From positions 806,001 through 870,000 of the forward strand of contig NZ_JAINWL010000001.1 of the NCBI RefSeq assembly GCF_021021475.1: 64,000 nucleotides of DNA. The letters run 5' to 3'. Origin of the DNA: Citromicrobium bathyomarinum. GTDB taxonomy: Bacteria > Pseudomonadota > Alphaproteobacteria > Sphingomonadales > Sphingomonadaceae. The translations under genes were made by a program, and so were the position numbers. The notes under the pieces are model-generated. The model searched no databases. It saw nothing but the letters and a program-made list of their open reading frames with translations, and was not told the origin of the DNA. Below, in pieces: positions 20,579-30,314 of the stretch. Positions within the stretch are counted from its first letter, which is position 1. Each line of letters begins with the position of its first letter.

Positions 20579-20727
20579 GAGCCCGCGCCAGCAGATTTGA
20601 CCGCCCGGCGGCACCGCTCCGAACAATATTTCACGGCGTCCCAGTCCCGCTCCCACTTTTTGCGCCACGCGAAGGGCAACCCGCAGGCCGCGCAAGGTTT
20701 GCTCGGCAGGTCGCCCTTCTTGCGCAT
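20575..20727 (-). CDS. Small DUF2256 zinc-ribbon protein
   Basis: A 50-residue protein, [19 protein letters not shown] at the N-terminus and YCSERCRR later, giving four cysteines in CxxC...CxxxC arrangement plus a Trp-rich middle ([15 protein letters not shown]). This is the DUF2256 pattern; function unknown, probably zinc-binding. It lies between pepA (21 nt upstream) and holC, whose GTG start it overlaps by four bases. A GTG nine bases upstream would add three residues. Confidence 0.9.
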   Translation of the reverse strand: MRKKGDLPSKPCAACGLPFAWRKKWERDWDAVKYCSERCRRAVKSAGAGS

Positions 20728-20748
20728 CCTGGGCACGCGGGTTCTCGC

Positions 20749-22209
20749 CTAGCCCTCGATCACGTCGCGGACATACTGGTCGAGCAGGCGCACGCCGTAT
20801 CCGGTCGCGCCCTTGCCGTAGGTCGCGCCCGGCTTGTTCGACCATGCCATCCCGGCAATGTCGAGGTGCGCCCAGGGCATCCCGTCCTTGATGAAGCGCT
20901 GGAGGAACTGCGCGGCGGTGATCGAGCCTGCTTCGCGCGGGCCGACGTTCTTCATGTCCGCAATCGGCGAATCGATCAGCTTGTCGTAAGCCGGGCCGAT
21001 CGGCATCCGCCACACCTTGTCGCCGCTGGTCGCGCCTGCGGTGGAGAGGTTGCCCGCCAGCGTATCGTCGTTGGAGAACAGCCCCGCCTGTTCGTTGCCC
21101 AGCGCGATCAGCATCGCGCCGGTCAGCGTGGCGAGGTCGATCACCGCAGCGGGATCGAACTCGTTCTGCGCCCAGTGCAGCGCATCGCACAGCACCAGCC
21201 GCCCTTCGGCGTCGGTGTTGATGACTTCGACGGTCTGCCCGCTCATCGTCGTCACGACGTCGCCGGGGCGCTGCGCCTTGCCGTCAGGCATGTTCTCGAC
21301 CAGGCCGCACACGCCCACGACGTTCGCCTTCGCCTTGCGCTTGGCCAGCGCGACCATGGTCCCTGCGACAGCACCTGCGCCGCCCATGTCCCACTTCATG
21401 TCTTCCATTCCCGCACCCGGCTTGATCGAGATGCCGCCGGAATCGAAGGTCACGCCCTTGCCGACCAGCAGCGTGGGCTTGGCGCCCTTATCGCCGCCGT
21501 TCCAGCGCATCGCGAGGATGCGCGAGGGGCGGTCCGAGCCCTGCCCGACGCCGAGCAGCGCGCCCATGCCGAGCTTTTCCATCTGCGCATCGTCGAGCAC
21601 GATGATCTCGATCCCAGTCCCCTCGAGCGCCTTGCGGCAGCGTTCGACGAAGCTTTCGGGATAGAGGACGTTGGCGGGCAGGGTGACCAGTTCCTTGGTG
21701 AACTCGACGCCTTCGGCCAGCGCGCTCTCACGGGCCCACGCGGCTTCGATCCCCTCGGGCGCGCCGACGATGACCGCACTCTTGAGCGAAACCTTCTCCG
21801 CATCCTTCTGCGTGGTGCGGTATTCGTCCCACCGCCACGCGCGCAGCCGCAGGCCCAGCAGCACTGCGGCGGCGTCTTCCGCGGAAAGGCCCGCACCGGT
21901 CAGGTCGAGCGCGATCGTGCTCTCGCCCGAGGTCAGGAACTTCGCCGCCAGCGCGCCGCCCGCCTTTTCCAGATTGGCGCGGCGGTCATTCGCCTTGGGA
22001 TCGCCCGCGCCTGCGAGCGCAACCCGCAGCACCTTGCCATCGCGTTCGGCGAACCCGTCGACAACCTGGCCTGCCGATCCCTTGAACCGCGACCGCTTGG
22101 CCCCTTCGGCCAGTGCGGGTTCGGTCCCGTCGGGCAGGCTGTCCTTGTTCGCGATCGATGCGATCAGGACGGCATCGGAGGGAAGGCTGTCGGCGAAGGT
22201 GATTTGCAT
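20749..22209 (-). CDS. pepA: Leucyl aminopeptidase
   Basis: Two-metal M17 aminopeptidase that removes N-terminal residues from peptides; in some bacteria it also binds DNA. It is 486 residues. The C-terminal catalytic domain has VGKGVTFDSGGISIKPGAGMEDMKWDMGGA, the NTDAEGRLVLCDAL signature, and metal ligands within these motifs. The start at 22209 (MQITFADSLPSD) is chosen because the longer open frame upstream shows no homology. The N-terminal macro-like domain spans about 1-170. It is first in the pepA-DUF2256-holC unit and divergent from lptD. Confidence 0.97.
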   Translation of the reverse strand: MQITFADSLPSDAVLIASIANKDSLPDGTEPALAEGAKRSRFKGSAGQVVDGFAERDGKVLRVALAGAGDPKANDRRANLEKAGGALAAKFLTSGESTIALDLTGAGLSAEDAAAVLLGLRLRAWRWDEYRTTQKDAEKVSLKSAVIVGAPEGIEAAWARESALAEGVEFTKELVTLPANVLYPESFVERCRKALEGTGIEIIVLDDAQMEKLGMGALLGVGQGSDRPSRILAMRWNGGDKGAKPTLLVGKGVTFDSGGISIKPGAGMEDMKWDMGGAGAVAGTMVALAKRKAKANVVGVCGLVENMPDGKAQRPGDVVTTMSGQTVEVINTDAEGRLVLCDALHWAQNEFDPAAVIDLATLTGAMLIALGNEQAGLFSNDDTLAGNLSTAGATSGDKVWRMPIGPAYDKLIDSPIADMKNVGPREAGSITAAQFLQRFIKDGMPWAHLDIAGMAWSNKPGATYGKGATGYGVRLLDQYVRDVIEG

Positions 22210-22352
22210 GTGGTGGGGGTCCCTTGGATGATCTCGACCGGCGGCGCGGGGAACTACCTCCCCCGTGTCGCGCGGGCCACTAAAGAGCCGCGCCTGCGCG
22301 CGCTGCCGCAAGTGCGATTGCGATTAGGCAGGCTCGGTGCAATAGGCAAGGC

Positions 22353-24683
22353 ATGCGCCTGACCGATCGTTCCGCGTCGCCTGCCTTTGGTGGCCGCGCC
22401 TGCCTGCTGAGTGGTGCCGCATTGGCGGTGATGGCGACGATCGCGTGGCCCAGCCTCGCGCACGCCCAGGATGCGCCGCAAAGCGAGCCGCAGAGCGGCC
22501 AGCAGGCGGACGAGGAGGGCTCGGTCGAAGAGGCGGTGTCCGACTATATCGAAGGCGACCAGCCGCCCGGCACCCCGCGCGAGATCGGTTTCGAGGCGGA
22601 TAGTCTGGAGTATGATTCGCAGGCTGACACGGTGATCGCGCGCGGCAACGTGCTGCTGCGCGAGGGCGAGCGTTCGGTGCGCGCCGACGAGGTCCGGTGG
22701 GATCGCCCGGCGGGGCGGATCGATGCCAGCGGCGGCGTGCGTTACGTCGATGGCGACGGCAACCAGCTCTATGCCGAGCAGCTGGAACTGACCGACACCT
22801 TCGAGGCGGGCGCGCTGGAAGACCTGTTGCTGGTGCTGCGCGAAGGCGGACGGCTTGCAGCGGAACGCGGCGAGCGCGCGGGCGACGGGCGCATCGCGCT
22901 GACCAGAGCGGCCTATTCGGGCTGCCCGGTGGTGGGCGAGGATGGCTGCCCGAAGCGCCCGAGCTGGAAGATCACCGCAGAACGCGTCGTCTACAATCCC
23001 GACGCCAACACCGTGCGGTTCGAAAAGGGCTATTTCTCGCTGTTCGGCGCGCGCATCCTGCCGCTGCCCACGCTGGAGCTGCGCACCGACGGCGGACCGC
23101 AATCGGGCTTCCTTGTCCCCAGCCTGCGCATCTCGCGTTCCAACGGGGTGGAGGTCAGCGGCAGCTATTACTGGCGGCTCGCTGAAAACCGCGATCTTGA
23201 ACTGGCTGCGCACGTGTTCACCGATGCCGCTCCGATGGCGCGCGCGACCTATCGCGCGCTGTCGGACAAGGGCGCGTTCCAGGCGACCGGCTATGCCACG
23301 GTCAGCCGGCGAATCGACCTCAACACCGGCCTGTCCCAGACCGACGAGGATTTTCGCGGCTACTTCGCCGCCAACGGACGCTACCAGTTCGACGAGAACT
23401 GGAGCTTCACTGGCTCGGTCCGCCGCGCGAGCGACCGCACCTTCCTGCGCCGCTACGACATCAGCCGCGACGACCGGCTGCGCACCGTGGGCGAGCTGGA
23501 GCGGATCGATGCCAACAGCTATTTCGTGGTCGCGGGCTTCGCCACGCAGACCCTGCGGCTGGGCCAGCCGCAGGGCGAGGTGCCGGTCGCGCTGCCGCTG
23601 ATCGATTACCGCCGCCGGATTTCGGAGCCGCTGCTTGGCGGCACGGTGACGCTGCGCGGCAATACGCTGGGCATCTTGCGTGAGGACGGGCAGGATACCC
23701 AGCGCGGCTTCGCCTCCGCGCAGTGGAATCTGCGCCGGGTGACCGGCCTCGGCCAGGTGGTCGAACTGACCGCGCTGGCGCGCGGCGACATTTACAACAC
23801 CAACAATTCGGCGGCGACCACGGTTGCCAGCTATCGCGGGCGCGAAGGGTGGCAGGGCCGCGCGATCGGGCTCGCCGCGATCGACGTGTCGTGGCCGCTG
23901 GTGGGCCCGATTTTCGGCGGCACCCAGGTGCTGACTCCGCGGATTCAGGTGGTCGGCACCCCGCCGATCCGCAACGCCGCGATCCCCAACGAGGATTCGC
24001 GCTCGATCGATCTGGAAGACGTGAACCTGTTCTCGCTCAACCGCTTCCCGGGGGACGACCGGTTCGAAGACGGCGCGCGGGTGACCTACGGGGTCGACTG
24101 GCAATTCACCAAGCCGGACTGGCAGGTGACCGCCAATTTCGGCCAGTCCTACCGGCTCGACGACAAGCCGATCATCTTCCCCGACGGGACCGGCCTGTCG
24201 GACAGGTTCTCCGACTTCGTTGGCCGGGCGCGCGTGCGCTACAAGGATTTCGTCTCCTTCACCTACCGCTTCCGGCTGGACAAGGACGACTTCACCCCGC
24301 GCCGGACCGAGGTGGATGCGACCATCGGATCGCGGCGAACCTATGCCGAGATCGGCTATCTCAGGCTCGACCGGAACATCCCCAATATCAACGAGGATCT
24401 GGGCGATCGCGAAGAACTGCGCGCAGCGGGCCGCGTGGCCTTCGCCCGCTACTGGTCGCTGTTCGGTTCGGCGGTGGTCAACATGACCAACCGCGACGAA
24501 GACCCGACTCTGCAGGCCGACGGGTTCGACCCGATCCGCACCCGGATCGGGATCGCATACCAGGACGACTGCATCGATCTGGGGCTCACCTGGCGGCGCG
24601 ATTACGCCACCCAGGGTGACGCACTGCGCGGCAATACGTTCGAGCTCACCTTCCGCCTGCTCAACCTCGGCTTCGGCGGATGA
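22353..24683 (+). CDS. lptD: LPS-assembly protein LptD
   Basis: Outer-membrane beta barrel that inserts lipopolysaccharide into the outer leaflet. It is 776 residues: a signal peptide ending AHAQD near residue 43, a periplasmic OstA/LptA-like beta-jellyroll (about 70-200, PREIGFEADSLEYDSQADTVIARGNVLLREGERSVRADEV), and a C-terminal barrel of about 500 residues. Cysteines occur in SGCPVVGEDGCPKRP and, near the C-terminus, in QDDCIDLGL; interdomain disulfides between such positions are known to be needed in E. coli LptD. It heads the classical lptD-surA-pdxA-rsmA cluster. Confidence 0.96.
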   Translation: MRLTDRSASPAFGGRACLLSGAALAVMATIAWPSLAHAQDAPQSEPQSGQQADEEGSVEEAVSDYIEGDQPPGTPREIGFEADSLEYDSQADTVIARGNVLLREGERSVRADEVRWDRPAGRIDASGGVRYVDGDGNQLYAEQLELTDTFEAGALEDLLLVLREGGRLAAERGERAGDGRIALTRAAYSGCPVVGEDGCPKRPSWKITAERVVYNPDANTVRFEKGYFSLFGARILPLPTLELRTDGGPQSGFLVPSLRISRSNGVEVSGSYYWRLAENRDLELAAHVFTDAAPMARATYRALSDKGAFQATGYATVSRRIDLNTGLSQTDEDFRGYFAANGRYQFDENWSFTGSVRRASDRTFLRRYDISRDDRLRTVGELERIDANSYFVVAGFATQTLRLGQPQGEVPVALPLIDYRRRISEPLLGGTVTLRGNTLGILREDGQDTQRGFASAQWNLRRVTGLGQVVELTALARGDIYNTNNSAATTVASYRGREGWQGRAIGLAAIDVSWPLVGPIFGGTQVLTPRIQVVGTPPIRNAAIPNEDSRSIDLEDVNLFSLNRFPGDDRFEDGARVTYGVDWQFTKPDWQVTANFGQSYRLDDKPIIFPDGTGLSDRFSDFVGRARVRYKDFVSFTYRFRLDKDDFTPRRTEVDATIGSRRTYAEIGYLRLDRNIPNINEDLGDREELRAAGRVAFARYWSLFGSAVVNMTNRDEDPTLQADGFDPIRTRIGIAYQDDCIDLGLTWRRDYATQGDALRGNTFELTFRLLNLGFGG

Positions 24684-24822
24684 GCGCCACGATTGGCACA
24701 GCCGCGCGAACGCGCTAGAGGCTGCCTCCGCAGAATACTCAGCAATGGTTCAGCCAGATCGCGCGAATGCGCTCCTCCGGCGGGAACCCATCGCCCGCAC
24801 CAGCGACCAACAGGCTATCTTC

Positions 24823-26223
24823 GTGACCGACAGCATCAGCATTATCAGCAAGATCTCCACCTCGTTCGCCGCGTTTGCGATGGCGACGATGCCGATCGCG
24901 GCGCAGGCCCAGCAGGCTGGCGACGCTGCACAGCAGGGCGCTCCGCAGCCCTCCGCCGCGCAGCAGGCGGCAACGGACGGGCCCTTCGGCATCCCCGCCG
25001 AGGTGGTCAGGTCCGACCACCAGGACCCGAACATGCGCACCGCCACCGCCAAGGTGAACGGCACGGTCATCACCGGCACGGACATTGATCACCGGGTCGC
25101 GCTGGTCCTCGCCGCTTCGGAGCGCAAGGAAATCCCCGCCGATCAGCTGCAGGCGCTGCGGATGCAGGTGCTGCGTAACCTGATCGACGAAACGCTGCAG
25201 ATCCAGGCCGCCGCCGCGCAGGACATGGAAGTGTCTTCAGAAGAGGTGAACCAGCGCTACGCCATCCTGGCGCAGCAGAATTTCGGCAGCAATCCGCAGC
25301 AGATGGACAAGTTCCTGATCGCCGCAGGCTCGTCCCCCGCCACGCTCAAGCGTCAGATTCAGGGCGAAATCGCGTGGCAGATGCTCCTGCGCCGCAACGT
25401 GGCCCCGTTCATCAACGTCTCCGCCGAAGAGGTCAATGACACGATCGAGCGGCTCAAGACCTCGCGCGGGCAGGAAGAATACCGCCTCGCCGAGATCTAT
25501 CTGTCGGCAACGCCCGAAACCGCCGCGACCGTCGAAGCCAATGCCGAGCAGATCATGGACCAGATCCGCGCCGGCGGCAGCTTCCAGGCCTATGCCCGGC
25601 AGTTCTCCGAGTCGACCACCGCCTCGGTCGGCGGCGATCTCGGCTTCGTCCGGCTGGGCACCCTGCCCGGCCAGATGGCCGAGGTGGCGACCAAGATGAC
25701 CCCCGGCCAGCTGGTCGGCCCCGTGCCAATCCCGGGCGGCTATGTCATCATGCTGCTGCTCGACAAGCGACAGGTGCTGACCGCCGACCCGCGCGATGCC
25801 GTGCTCAGCCTCAAGCAGATCGCGATCACCTTCCCGCAGGGAACGAGCCAGGATCGCGCCAACGCACGGGTGGAAGAATTCGCCAACGCGATCGGCACGA
25901 TCCGTGGCTGCGGCGATGCGAACCGGGTGGCCGAATCGGTCGGCGCGAGCGTGGTCGACAATGATTCGATCACCGTGCGCGATCTGCCGCCCCAGCTGCA
26001 GGCATCGCTGATGGATCTGCAGGTCGGTCAGACCACGCCGCCGTTCGGCTCGATGGAGGATGGTGTGCGGGTGCTGCTGCTGTGCGGCCGCGACGATCCG
26101 GAAGCGAGCGGCGAACCCGATTTCGACCAGATCATGGACCGGATCGAGGAAGAACGGATCAGCAAGCGCGCCCAGCGCTTCCTCCGCGACCTCCGCGACG
26201 ACGCGATCATCGAATACAACTGA
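24823..26223 (+). CDS. surA: Periplasmic peptidyl-prolyl isomerase / chaperone SurA
   Basis: Chaperone for outer-membrane proteins, including LptD encoded just upstream. From GTG 24823 it is 466 residues: a signal peptide (ISIISKISTSFAAFAMATMPIAAQA), a Gln/Ala-rich linker, a SurA N-terminal domain (VNGTVITGTDIDHRVALVLA to about residue 200), one clear parvulin domain (EEYRLAEIYLSATPE to GGYVIMLLLDKRQ) and a more divergent second parvulin-like domain with GCGDANRVAESVGA. The start is uncertain: ATG at 24745 would add 26 residues ahead of the signal sequence. Confidence 0.92.
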   Translation: MTDSISIISKISTSFAAFAMATMPIAAQAQQAGDAAQQGAPQPSAAQQAATDGPFGIPAEVVRSDHQDPNMRTATAKVNGTVITGTDIDHRVALVLAASERKEIPADQLQALRMQVLRNLIDETLQIQAAAAQDMEVSSEEVNQRYAILAQQNFGSNPQQMDKFLIAAGSSPATLKRQIQGEIAWQMLLRRNVAPFINVSAEEVNDTIERLKTSRGQEEYRLAEIYLSATPETAATVEANAEQIMDQIRAGGSFQAYARQFSESTTASVGGDLGFVRLGTLPGQMAEVATKMTPGQLVGPVPIPGGYVIMLLLDKRQVLTADPRDAVLSLKQIAITFPQGTSQDRANARVEEFANAIGTIRGCGDANRVAESVGASVVDNDSITVRDLPPQLQASLMDLQVGQTTPPFGSMEDGVRVLLLCGRDDPEASGEPDFDQIMDRIEEERISKRAQRFLRDLRDDAIIEYN

Positions 26224-26227
26224 TCCG

Positions 26228-27115
26228 GTGACCACGCCGCTCCCGCTGGCCGTTACCATCGGCGACCCGGCGGGCGTCGGGCCGGAGATTGTCGCGCACA
26301 TCCTGGCGCGCGAAGCCGAGCTTGGCCTGCCCCCGCTGCGGGTGGTCGGAGAGCCCGGCTCTCCGTTGCGCCCCGGCCAGCCCGATCGTGCATCGGCCCA
26401 ATGCGCTCTCGACGCGCTGGGGCAGGCCGTCGCCATGGTCCGCTCGGACGAGTGCAGCGCCCTGGTGACCGGCCCGGTGGCCAAGTCCGCTATTGCCCAG
26501 ATCGATCCGAACTTCGTCGGCCAGACCGAATTCCTTGCCGATGCCTGCGGGTTGCCGCGGGAGGATGCGGTGATGATGCTCGCCGGGCCATCGCTCAAGA
26601 CCGTGCCGATGACGGTGCATTGTGCGCTGGCCGATGTCCCCGCGCGCCTCTCGCAAGACCTGATCGTGCAGCGCAGCCGGATCGTCCACGCGGCGCTGCG
26701 CCGCGATTACGGCATTGATGCTCCACGCATCGCCATCGCCGGGCTAAATCCCCACGCGGGCGAGGACGGGCGCATGGGGCGCGAGGAGATCGAGGTGATC
26801 GCCCCCGCCATCGCCACCTTGCGCGAACAGGGCATCGACGCCACCGGCCCGCACCCCGCCGACACGCTGTTCGCGCCGCACAAGCGAGGGACTTACGACG
26901 TGGCGATCGCGATGTATCACGATCAGGCGCTGGTCCCGATCAAGGCGCTCGATTTCGACGAAGGGGTCAACGTCACGCTCGGCCTGCCGATCGTGCGCAC
27001 CTCGCCCGACCACGGCACCGCGTTCGACATTGCGGGCAAGGGCATCGCCCGGCCCGACGCGATGATCGCCGCAATCCGCATGGCGGGCGAGATTGCTGCG
27101 CGGCGGAGCCAATGA
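26228..27115 (+). CDS. pdxA: 4-hydroxythreonine-4-phosphate dehydrogenase
   Basis: Oxidises 4-phosphohydroxy-threonine in pyridoxal-phosphate synthesis. It starts with GTG 26228, four bases after surA, and is 295 residues, about 35 fewer than the E. coli enzyme. The gap lies between LPPLRVVGE and DALGQAVAM, where the usual A-D-x-LL and LPV segments are missing. The metal-binding histidines remain ([25 protein letters not shown]). The substrate-contact motif reads GQTEF rather than GHTEF. Both features could be a lineage variant; activity is likely but not certain. Its stop overlaps rsmA by 4 nt. Confidence 0.9.
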   Translation: MTTPLPLAVTIGDPAGVGPEIVAHILAREAELGLPPLRVVGEPGSPLRPGQPDRASAQCALDALGQAVAMVRSDECSALVTGPVAKSAIAQIDPNFVGQTEFLADACGLPREDAVMMLAGPSLKTVPMTVHCALADVPARLSQDLIVQRSRIVHAALRRDYGIDAPRIAIAGLNPHAGEDGRMGREEIEVIAPAIATLREQGIDATGPHPADTLFAPHKRGTYDVAIAMYHDQALVPIKALDFDEGVNVTLGLPIVRTSPDHGTAFDIAGKGIARPDAMIAAIRMAGEIAARRSQ

Positions 27116-27936
27116 CCGACCTTCCCCCCTTGCGCGAGGTGATTGCGGCGCACGGGCTCAGCGCGTCCAAATCGCTCGGCCAGAATTTCCTGTTCGACGA
27201 GCAATTGCTCGCGCGCATCGCGGCGGTGCCCGGCGACCTGTCGGGCAGGAACGTGCTCGAAGTCGGCCCCGGCCCCGGCGGCCTCACGCGCGCATTGCTG
27301 CGCGCCGGTGCGAAGGTCACCGCGATCGAGATGGACCGCCGCTGCCTGCCCGCGCTGGCCGAGCTGGGCGACGCCTTCCCCGGCCAGCTGACCGTGATCG
27401 AGGGCGACGCGCTCAAGATCGACCATGATGCGCTGTTCGAGGGCGAACCCTACGCGATCCTCTCCAACCTGCCCTACAACGTGGGCACCGCGCTGTTCAC
27501 CCGCTGGATGGGCGGCGAAGCGTGGCCACCCAACTGGACATCGCTCACCCTGATGTTCCAGCAGGAGGTCGCGCAACGGATCGTCGCGCAGCCGGGCGGA
27601 TCGGCATACGGACGCCTCGCGGTCCTCGCCCAGTGGCGCGGCACGGCGAAGCTGGCGATGAAGGTCCACCGCAGCGCCTTCACCCCGCCACCAAAGGTGA
27701 TGAGCGCGATCGTCCATGTGACCCCCGCTGCAATGCCCGATGGCGTCTCGGCCTCGAAGCTGGAGCAAGTGACCGCCGCGGCCTTCGGCCAGCGCCGCAA
27801 GATGCTGCGTCAGAGCCTGAAGGGTGTGCCCGGTGCGCTCGATGCGCTGGAGACGCTCGGCATCGACCCGGAGCGGCGTGCCGAAACGCTCGACGTCGGG
27901 GAATTCGTGGCGCTCGCCCGCGCGCTGTCCACCTGA
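27112..27936 (+). CDS. rsmA: 16S rRNA dimethyladenosine transferase
   Basis: Dimethylates two adjacent adenines near the 3' end of 16S rRNA during small-subunit maturation. It is 274 residues. SAM-binding motifs: [32 protein letters not shown] and IEMDRRC; the catalytic NLPYN is in [13 protein letters not shown]. The C-terminal helical domain contains [14 protein letters not shown]. The ATG overlaps the pdxA stop (ATGA), completing the lptD-surA-pdxA-rsmA cluster. Confidence 0.97.
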   Translation: MTDLPPLREVIAAHGLSASKSLGQNFLFDEQLLARIAAVPGDLSGRNVLEVGPGPGGLTRALLRAGAKVTAIEMDRRCLPALAELGDAFPGQLTVIEGDALKIDHDALFEGEPYAILSNLPYNVGTALFTRWMGGEAWPPNWTSLTLMFQQEVAQRIVAQPGGSAYGRLAVLAQWRGTAKLAMKVHRSAFTPPPKVMSAIVHVTPAAMPDGVSASKLEQVTAAAFGQRRKMLRQSLKGVPGALDALETLGIDPERRAETLDVGEFVALARALST

Positions 27937-27977
27937 CCGGGCTTGGCCCGCCGCGTCGCGCAGGCTAGGCCCCCGGG

Positions 27978-29189
27978 ATGAACAGACTTTCCGGCCCCCT
28001 CCAGCAGGCTATCGACACCATCGACGGCGCGGCCATGCTCGCGCAGGTCGAGCGCTGGGCACGCATCAACTCGGGCACCGCCAACCTTGAAGGGCTCGCC
28101 CGCATGGCTCGGGAACTGAGCGAGGCGTTCTCTACCCTCCCCGGCGAGATCACGCTGGAAGAGCCCGCCCCCGTCACCGCAGTCGACGCCAGCGGCAAGG
28201 AAACCGCGGTCCAGAACGGCAAGCACTTCGTGCTGCGCGTCCGCCCCGAAGCGCAGCGGCGCTTCATCCTGACCGGGCACATGGACACCGTCTTCCCCGC
28301 CGATCACCCGTTCCAGGAGCTGACCTGGCTCGACGACGAGACCCTCAACGGCCCCGGCACGGCGGACATGAAGGGGGGCCTCGCGATCATCCTCGCCTCG
28401 CTGACCGCGCTCGAGCAGATCGAGGCATGGCAGCAGGTCGGCTACGACGTTCTGATCAATGCCGACGAGGAAACCGGATCGCTCTCTTCCGCCCCGCTGA
28501 TCGAGCGGCTGGCCGAGGGCAAGTATGCCGCGCTGACCTTCGAGCCTGCGGCAACGCCCGAGGGCACCCTCGCCCATGCACGCGGCGGCAGCGGGAATTA
28601 CAGCCTGACCGTCACCGGCAAGTCCGCGCACGCTGGGCGCAATCCGCAGGATGGCCGCAATGCCATCGTCGCCGCCTCCACCCTCGCGGTGCGGCTCAAG
28701 GAATTGCAGCGCGCCGATATCAGCGTGAACCCGGCCAAGATCGATGGCGGCGCGGCGAACAATGTCGTTCCCGACCATGCCGTGCTGCGCTTCAACATCC
28801 GCCCGAAGGAGCCCGCCGCAGCCGAGCGATTTGAGGCGGAAATGCACGCTCTGATCGGCGAGGTGAAGCAGGCCCAGGAGGTCGATATCACGATCCACGG
28901 CGGTATCTCGCGTCCGCCCAAGCCGGTCGACCGCAAGGCGCAGGCGCTGTTCGACCTCGTGCGCGAATGCGGCGCGGAGCTGGGTCAGGAAATCGACTGG
29001 AAATCCACCGGCGGCGTGTGCGACGGCAATAATATCGCCGCGACCGGCGTGCCGGTGGTCGATACGATGGGCGTGCGTGGCGGCAAGATCCACTCGCCAG
29101 ATGAATTCATGATTGCGCCAAGCCTTGCAGAACGCGCCGCGCTGGCGGCGATGGTCCTGCACGGGCTTGCTACGGAGGATGTGCTGTGA
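27978..29189 (+). CDS. M20 family metallopeptidase (carboxypeptidase G2 / ArgE-DapE type)
   Basis: A zinc amidohydrolase of 403 residues. Metal-site motifs are in order: TGHMDTVFPADH, GPGTADMKGG and NADEETGSLSS, with a dimerisation domain between about residues 190 and 310 and a C-terminal metal His near DEFMIAPSLAERAAL. The stop overlaps the astA start by 4 nt (ATGTGCTGTGAG region), so it is translated with the arginine succinyltransferase genes. Its acyl-amino-acid substrate is unknown; the linkage suggests it may act on a succinylated intermediate of that pathway. Confidence 0.9.
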   Translation: MNRLSGPLQQAIDTIDGAAMLAQVERWARINSGTANLEGLARMARELSEAFSTLPGEITLEEPAPVTAVDASGKETAVQNGKHFVLRVRPEAQRRFILTGHMDTVFPADHPFQELTWLDDETLNGPGTADMKGGLAIILASLTALEQIEAWQQVGYDVLINADEETGSLSSAPLIERLAEGKYAALTFEPAATPEGTLAHARGGSGNYSLTVTGKSAHAGRNPQDGRNAIVAASTLAVRLKELQRADISVNPAKIDGGAANNVVPDHAVLRFNIRPKEPAAAERFEAEMHALIGEVKQAQEVDITIHGGISRPPKPVDRKAQALFDLVRECGAELGQEIDWKSTGGVCDGNNIAATGVPVVDTMGVRGGKIHSPDEFMIAPSLAERAALAAMVLHGLATEDVL

Positions 29190-30199
29190 GTTTCGTGATC
29201 CGCCCGTCGCGCGAAGACGACCTTGAACACCTGTACGAAATGGCCAAGCTGACCGGCGGCGGCTTCACCAACCTGCCCGCCGATCGCGATGCGCTGACGG
29301 GCAAGCTTGAACGATCGGCCAAGGCCTTCGCCAATACGGGCGACGAGCTGGTCGACGAGACCTTTCTGCTGGTGCTGGAGAATACCGAGACCGGCGCGGT
29401 GCGCGGCACTTGCCAGCTGATGACGCAGGTCGGCCAGCAATGGCCGTTCTATTCCTACCGCCTCAACACGCTGACCCAGTACAGCCAGGAACTGGACCGC
29501 ACGGTGCGCGCAGAAATGCTGCATCTGGTGACCGATCTGGAAGGGTGCAGCGAAGTCGGCGGGCTGTTCCTCCACCCCAATGAACGCGCCGGAGGCCTCG
29601 GCCTGCTGCTCGCGCGCAGCCGCTACCTGTTCATCGCGATGCACCGCCAGCGCTTTGCCGAGCGCGTGCTGGCGGAGCTGCGCGGGATCATCGACGATCG
29701 CGGCGGATCGCCCTTCTGGGACGGGGTCGCCGGGCGCTTCTTCGGGATGACCTTCCAGGAGGCCGACTATTTCAACGCGATCAACGGCAACCAGTTCATC
29801 GCCGACCTGATGCCCAAATATCCGGTCTATGTCGCAATGCTGGACGACGATGCACGCGAGGTGATCGGCCTGCCCCACCCCACCGGCCGCGCGGCGATGC
29901 GGATGCTGGAGAAGGAAGGCCTGCGTTTCGAAGGCTATGTCGACATCTTCGACGGCGGTCCGACCATGCTCGCGCGGACCGACGATGTGGTCTCCGTCGC
30001 CGATGCCGCGCCGCGCACACTCGGCAAGACCGGGCTCGATGGCGGCGAGCGCGCGCTGCTCGCGTCCGGCAAACTGACCGATTTCCGCTGTTGCTACGGA
30101 TCGCGCGAGCTCGCTGACGACAGCGTCGCAATCGACGCTGCGGGCGCGGATGTGCTGCAGGTCGGCGAAGGCGATACGGTGTGGAGCGTGGCGAAGTAG
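29186..30199 (+). CDS. astA: Arginine N-succinyltransferase
   Basis: First step of the arginine succinyltransferase (AST) catabolic pathway: succinyl-CoA plus arginine. It is 337 residues. Family hallmarks are FVIRPSREDDLEHLYEMAKLTGGGFTNLP at the N-terminus, FLHPNERAGGLGLLLARSRYLF (acyl-CoA binding), GIIDDRGGSPFWDGVAGRFFGMTF and FIADLMPKYPVY. It starts inside the preceding peptidase gene with a 4-nt overlap; the start codon is GTG. astB follows after a palindromic repeat. Confidence 0.95.
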   Translation: MSFVIRPSREDDLEHLYEMAKLTGGGFTNLPADRDALTGKLERSAKAFANTGDELVDETFLLVLENTETGAVRGTCQLMTQVGQQWPFYSYRLNTLTQYSQELDRTVRAEMLHLVTDLEGCSEVGGLFLHPNERAGGLGLLLARSRYLFIAMHRQRFAERVLAELRGIIDDRGGSPFWDGVAGRFFGMTFQEADYFNAINGNQFIADLMPKYPVYVAMLDDDAREVIGLPHPTGRAAMRMLEKEGLRFEGYVDIFDGGPTMLARTDDVVSVADAAPRTLGKTGLDGGERALLASGKLTDFRCCYGSRELADDSVAIDAAGADVLQVGEGDTVWSVAK

Positions 30200-30210
30200 C
30201 GCGCCCCAAC

Positions 30211-30312
30211 CAGACCCGTTCGGGCTGAGCCTGTCGAAGCCCTGCTCTTTTTCGGGCGCGGGTCCAAATGTCAAAAACAGCCCTTCGACAAGCTCGGGGC
30301 GAGCGGAGTCTG
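30211..30312. repeat. Intergenic palindromic repeat, family C
   Basis: Left arm 30211-30244 (CAGACCCGTTCGGGCTGAGC..., then CTGTCGAAGCCC) and right arm 30279-30312 (GGGC-less CAGCCCTTCGACAAG, then CTCGGGGCGAGCGGAGTCTG) are imperfect inverted copies around a 34-nt centre. Elements of this sequence type, with TTCGACAAGCTC cores, are widespread between genes of sphingomonads. It fills the astA-astB gap, and its last bases touch the astB start. Confidence 0.85.
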
Positions 30313-30314
30313 GA

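Noticed and set aside
24616-24822. Longer N-terminus for SurA starting inside lptD
   Set aside because: The extra residues precede a complete signal peptide and show no homology; GTG 24823 or ATG 24745 is more reasonable.
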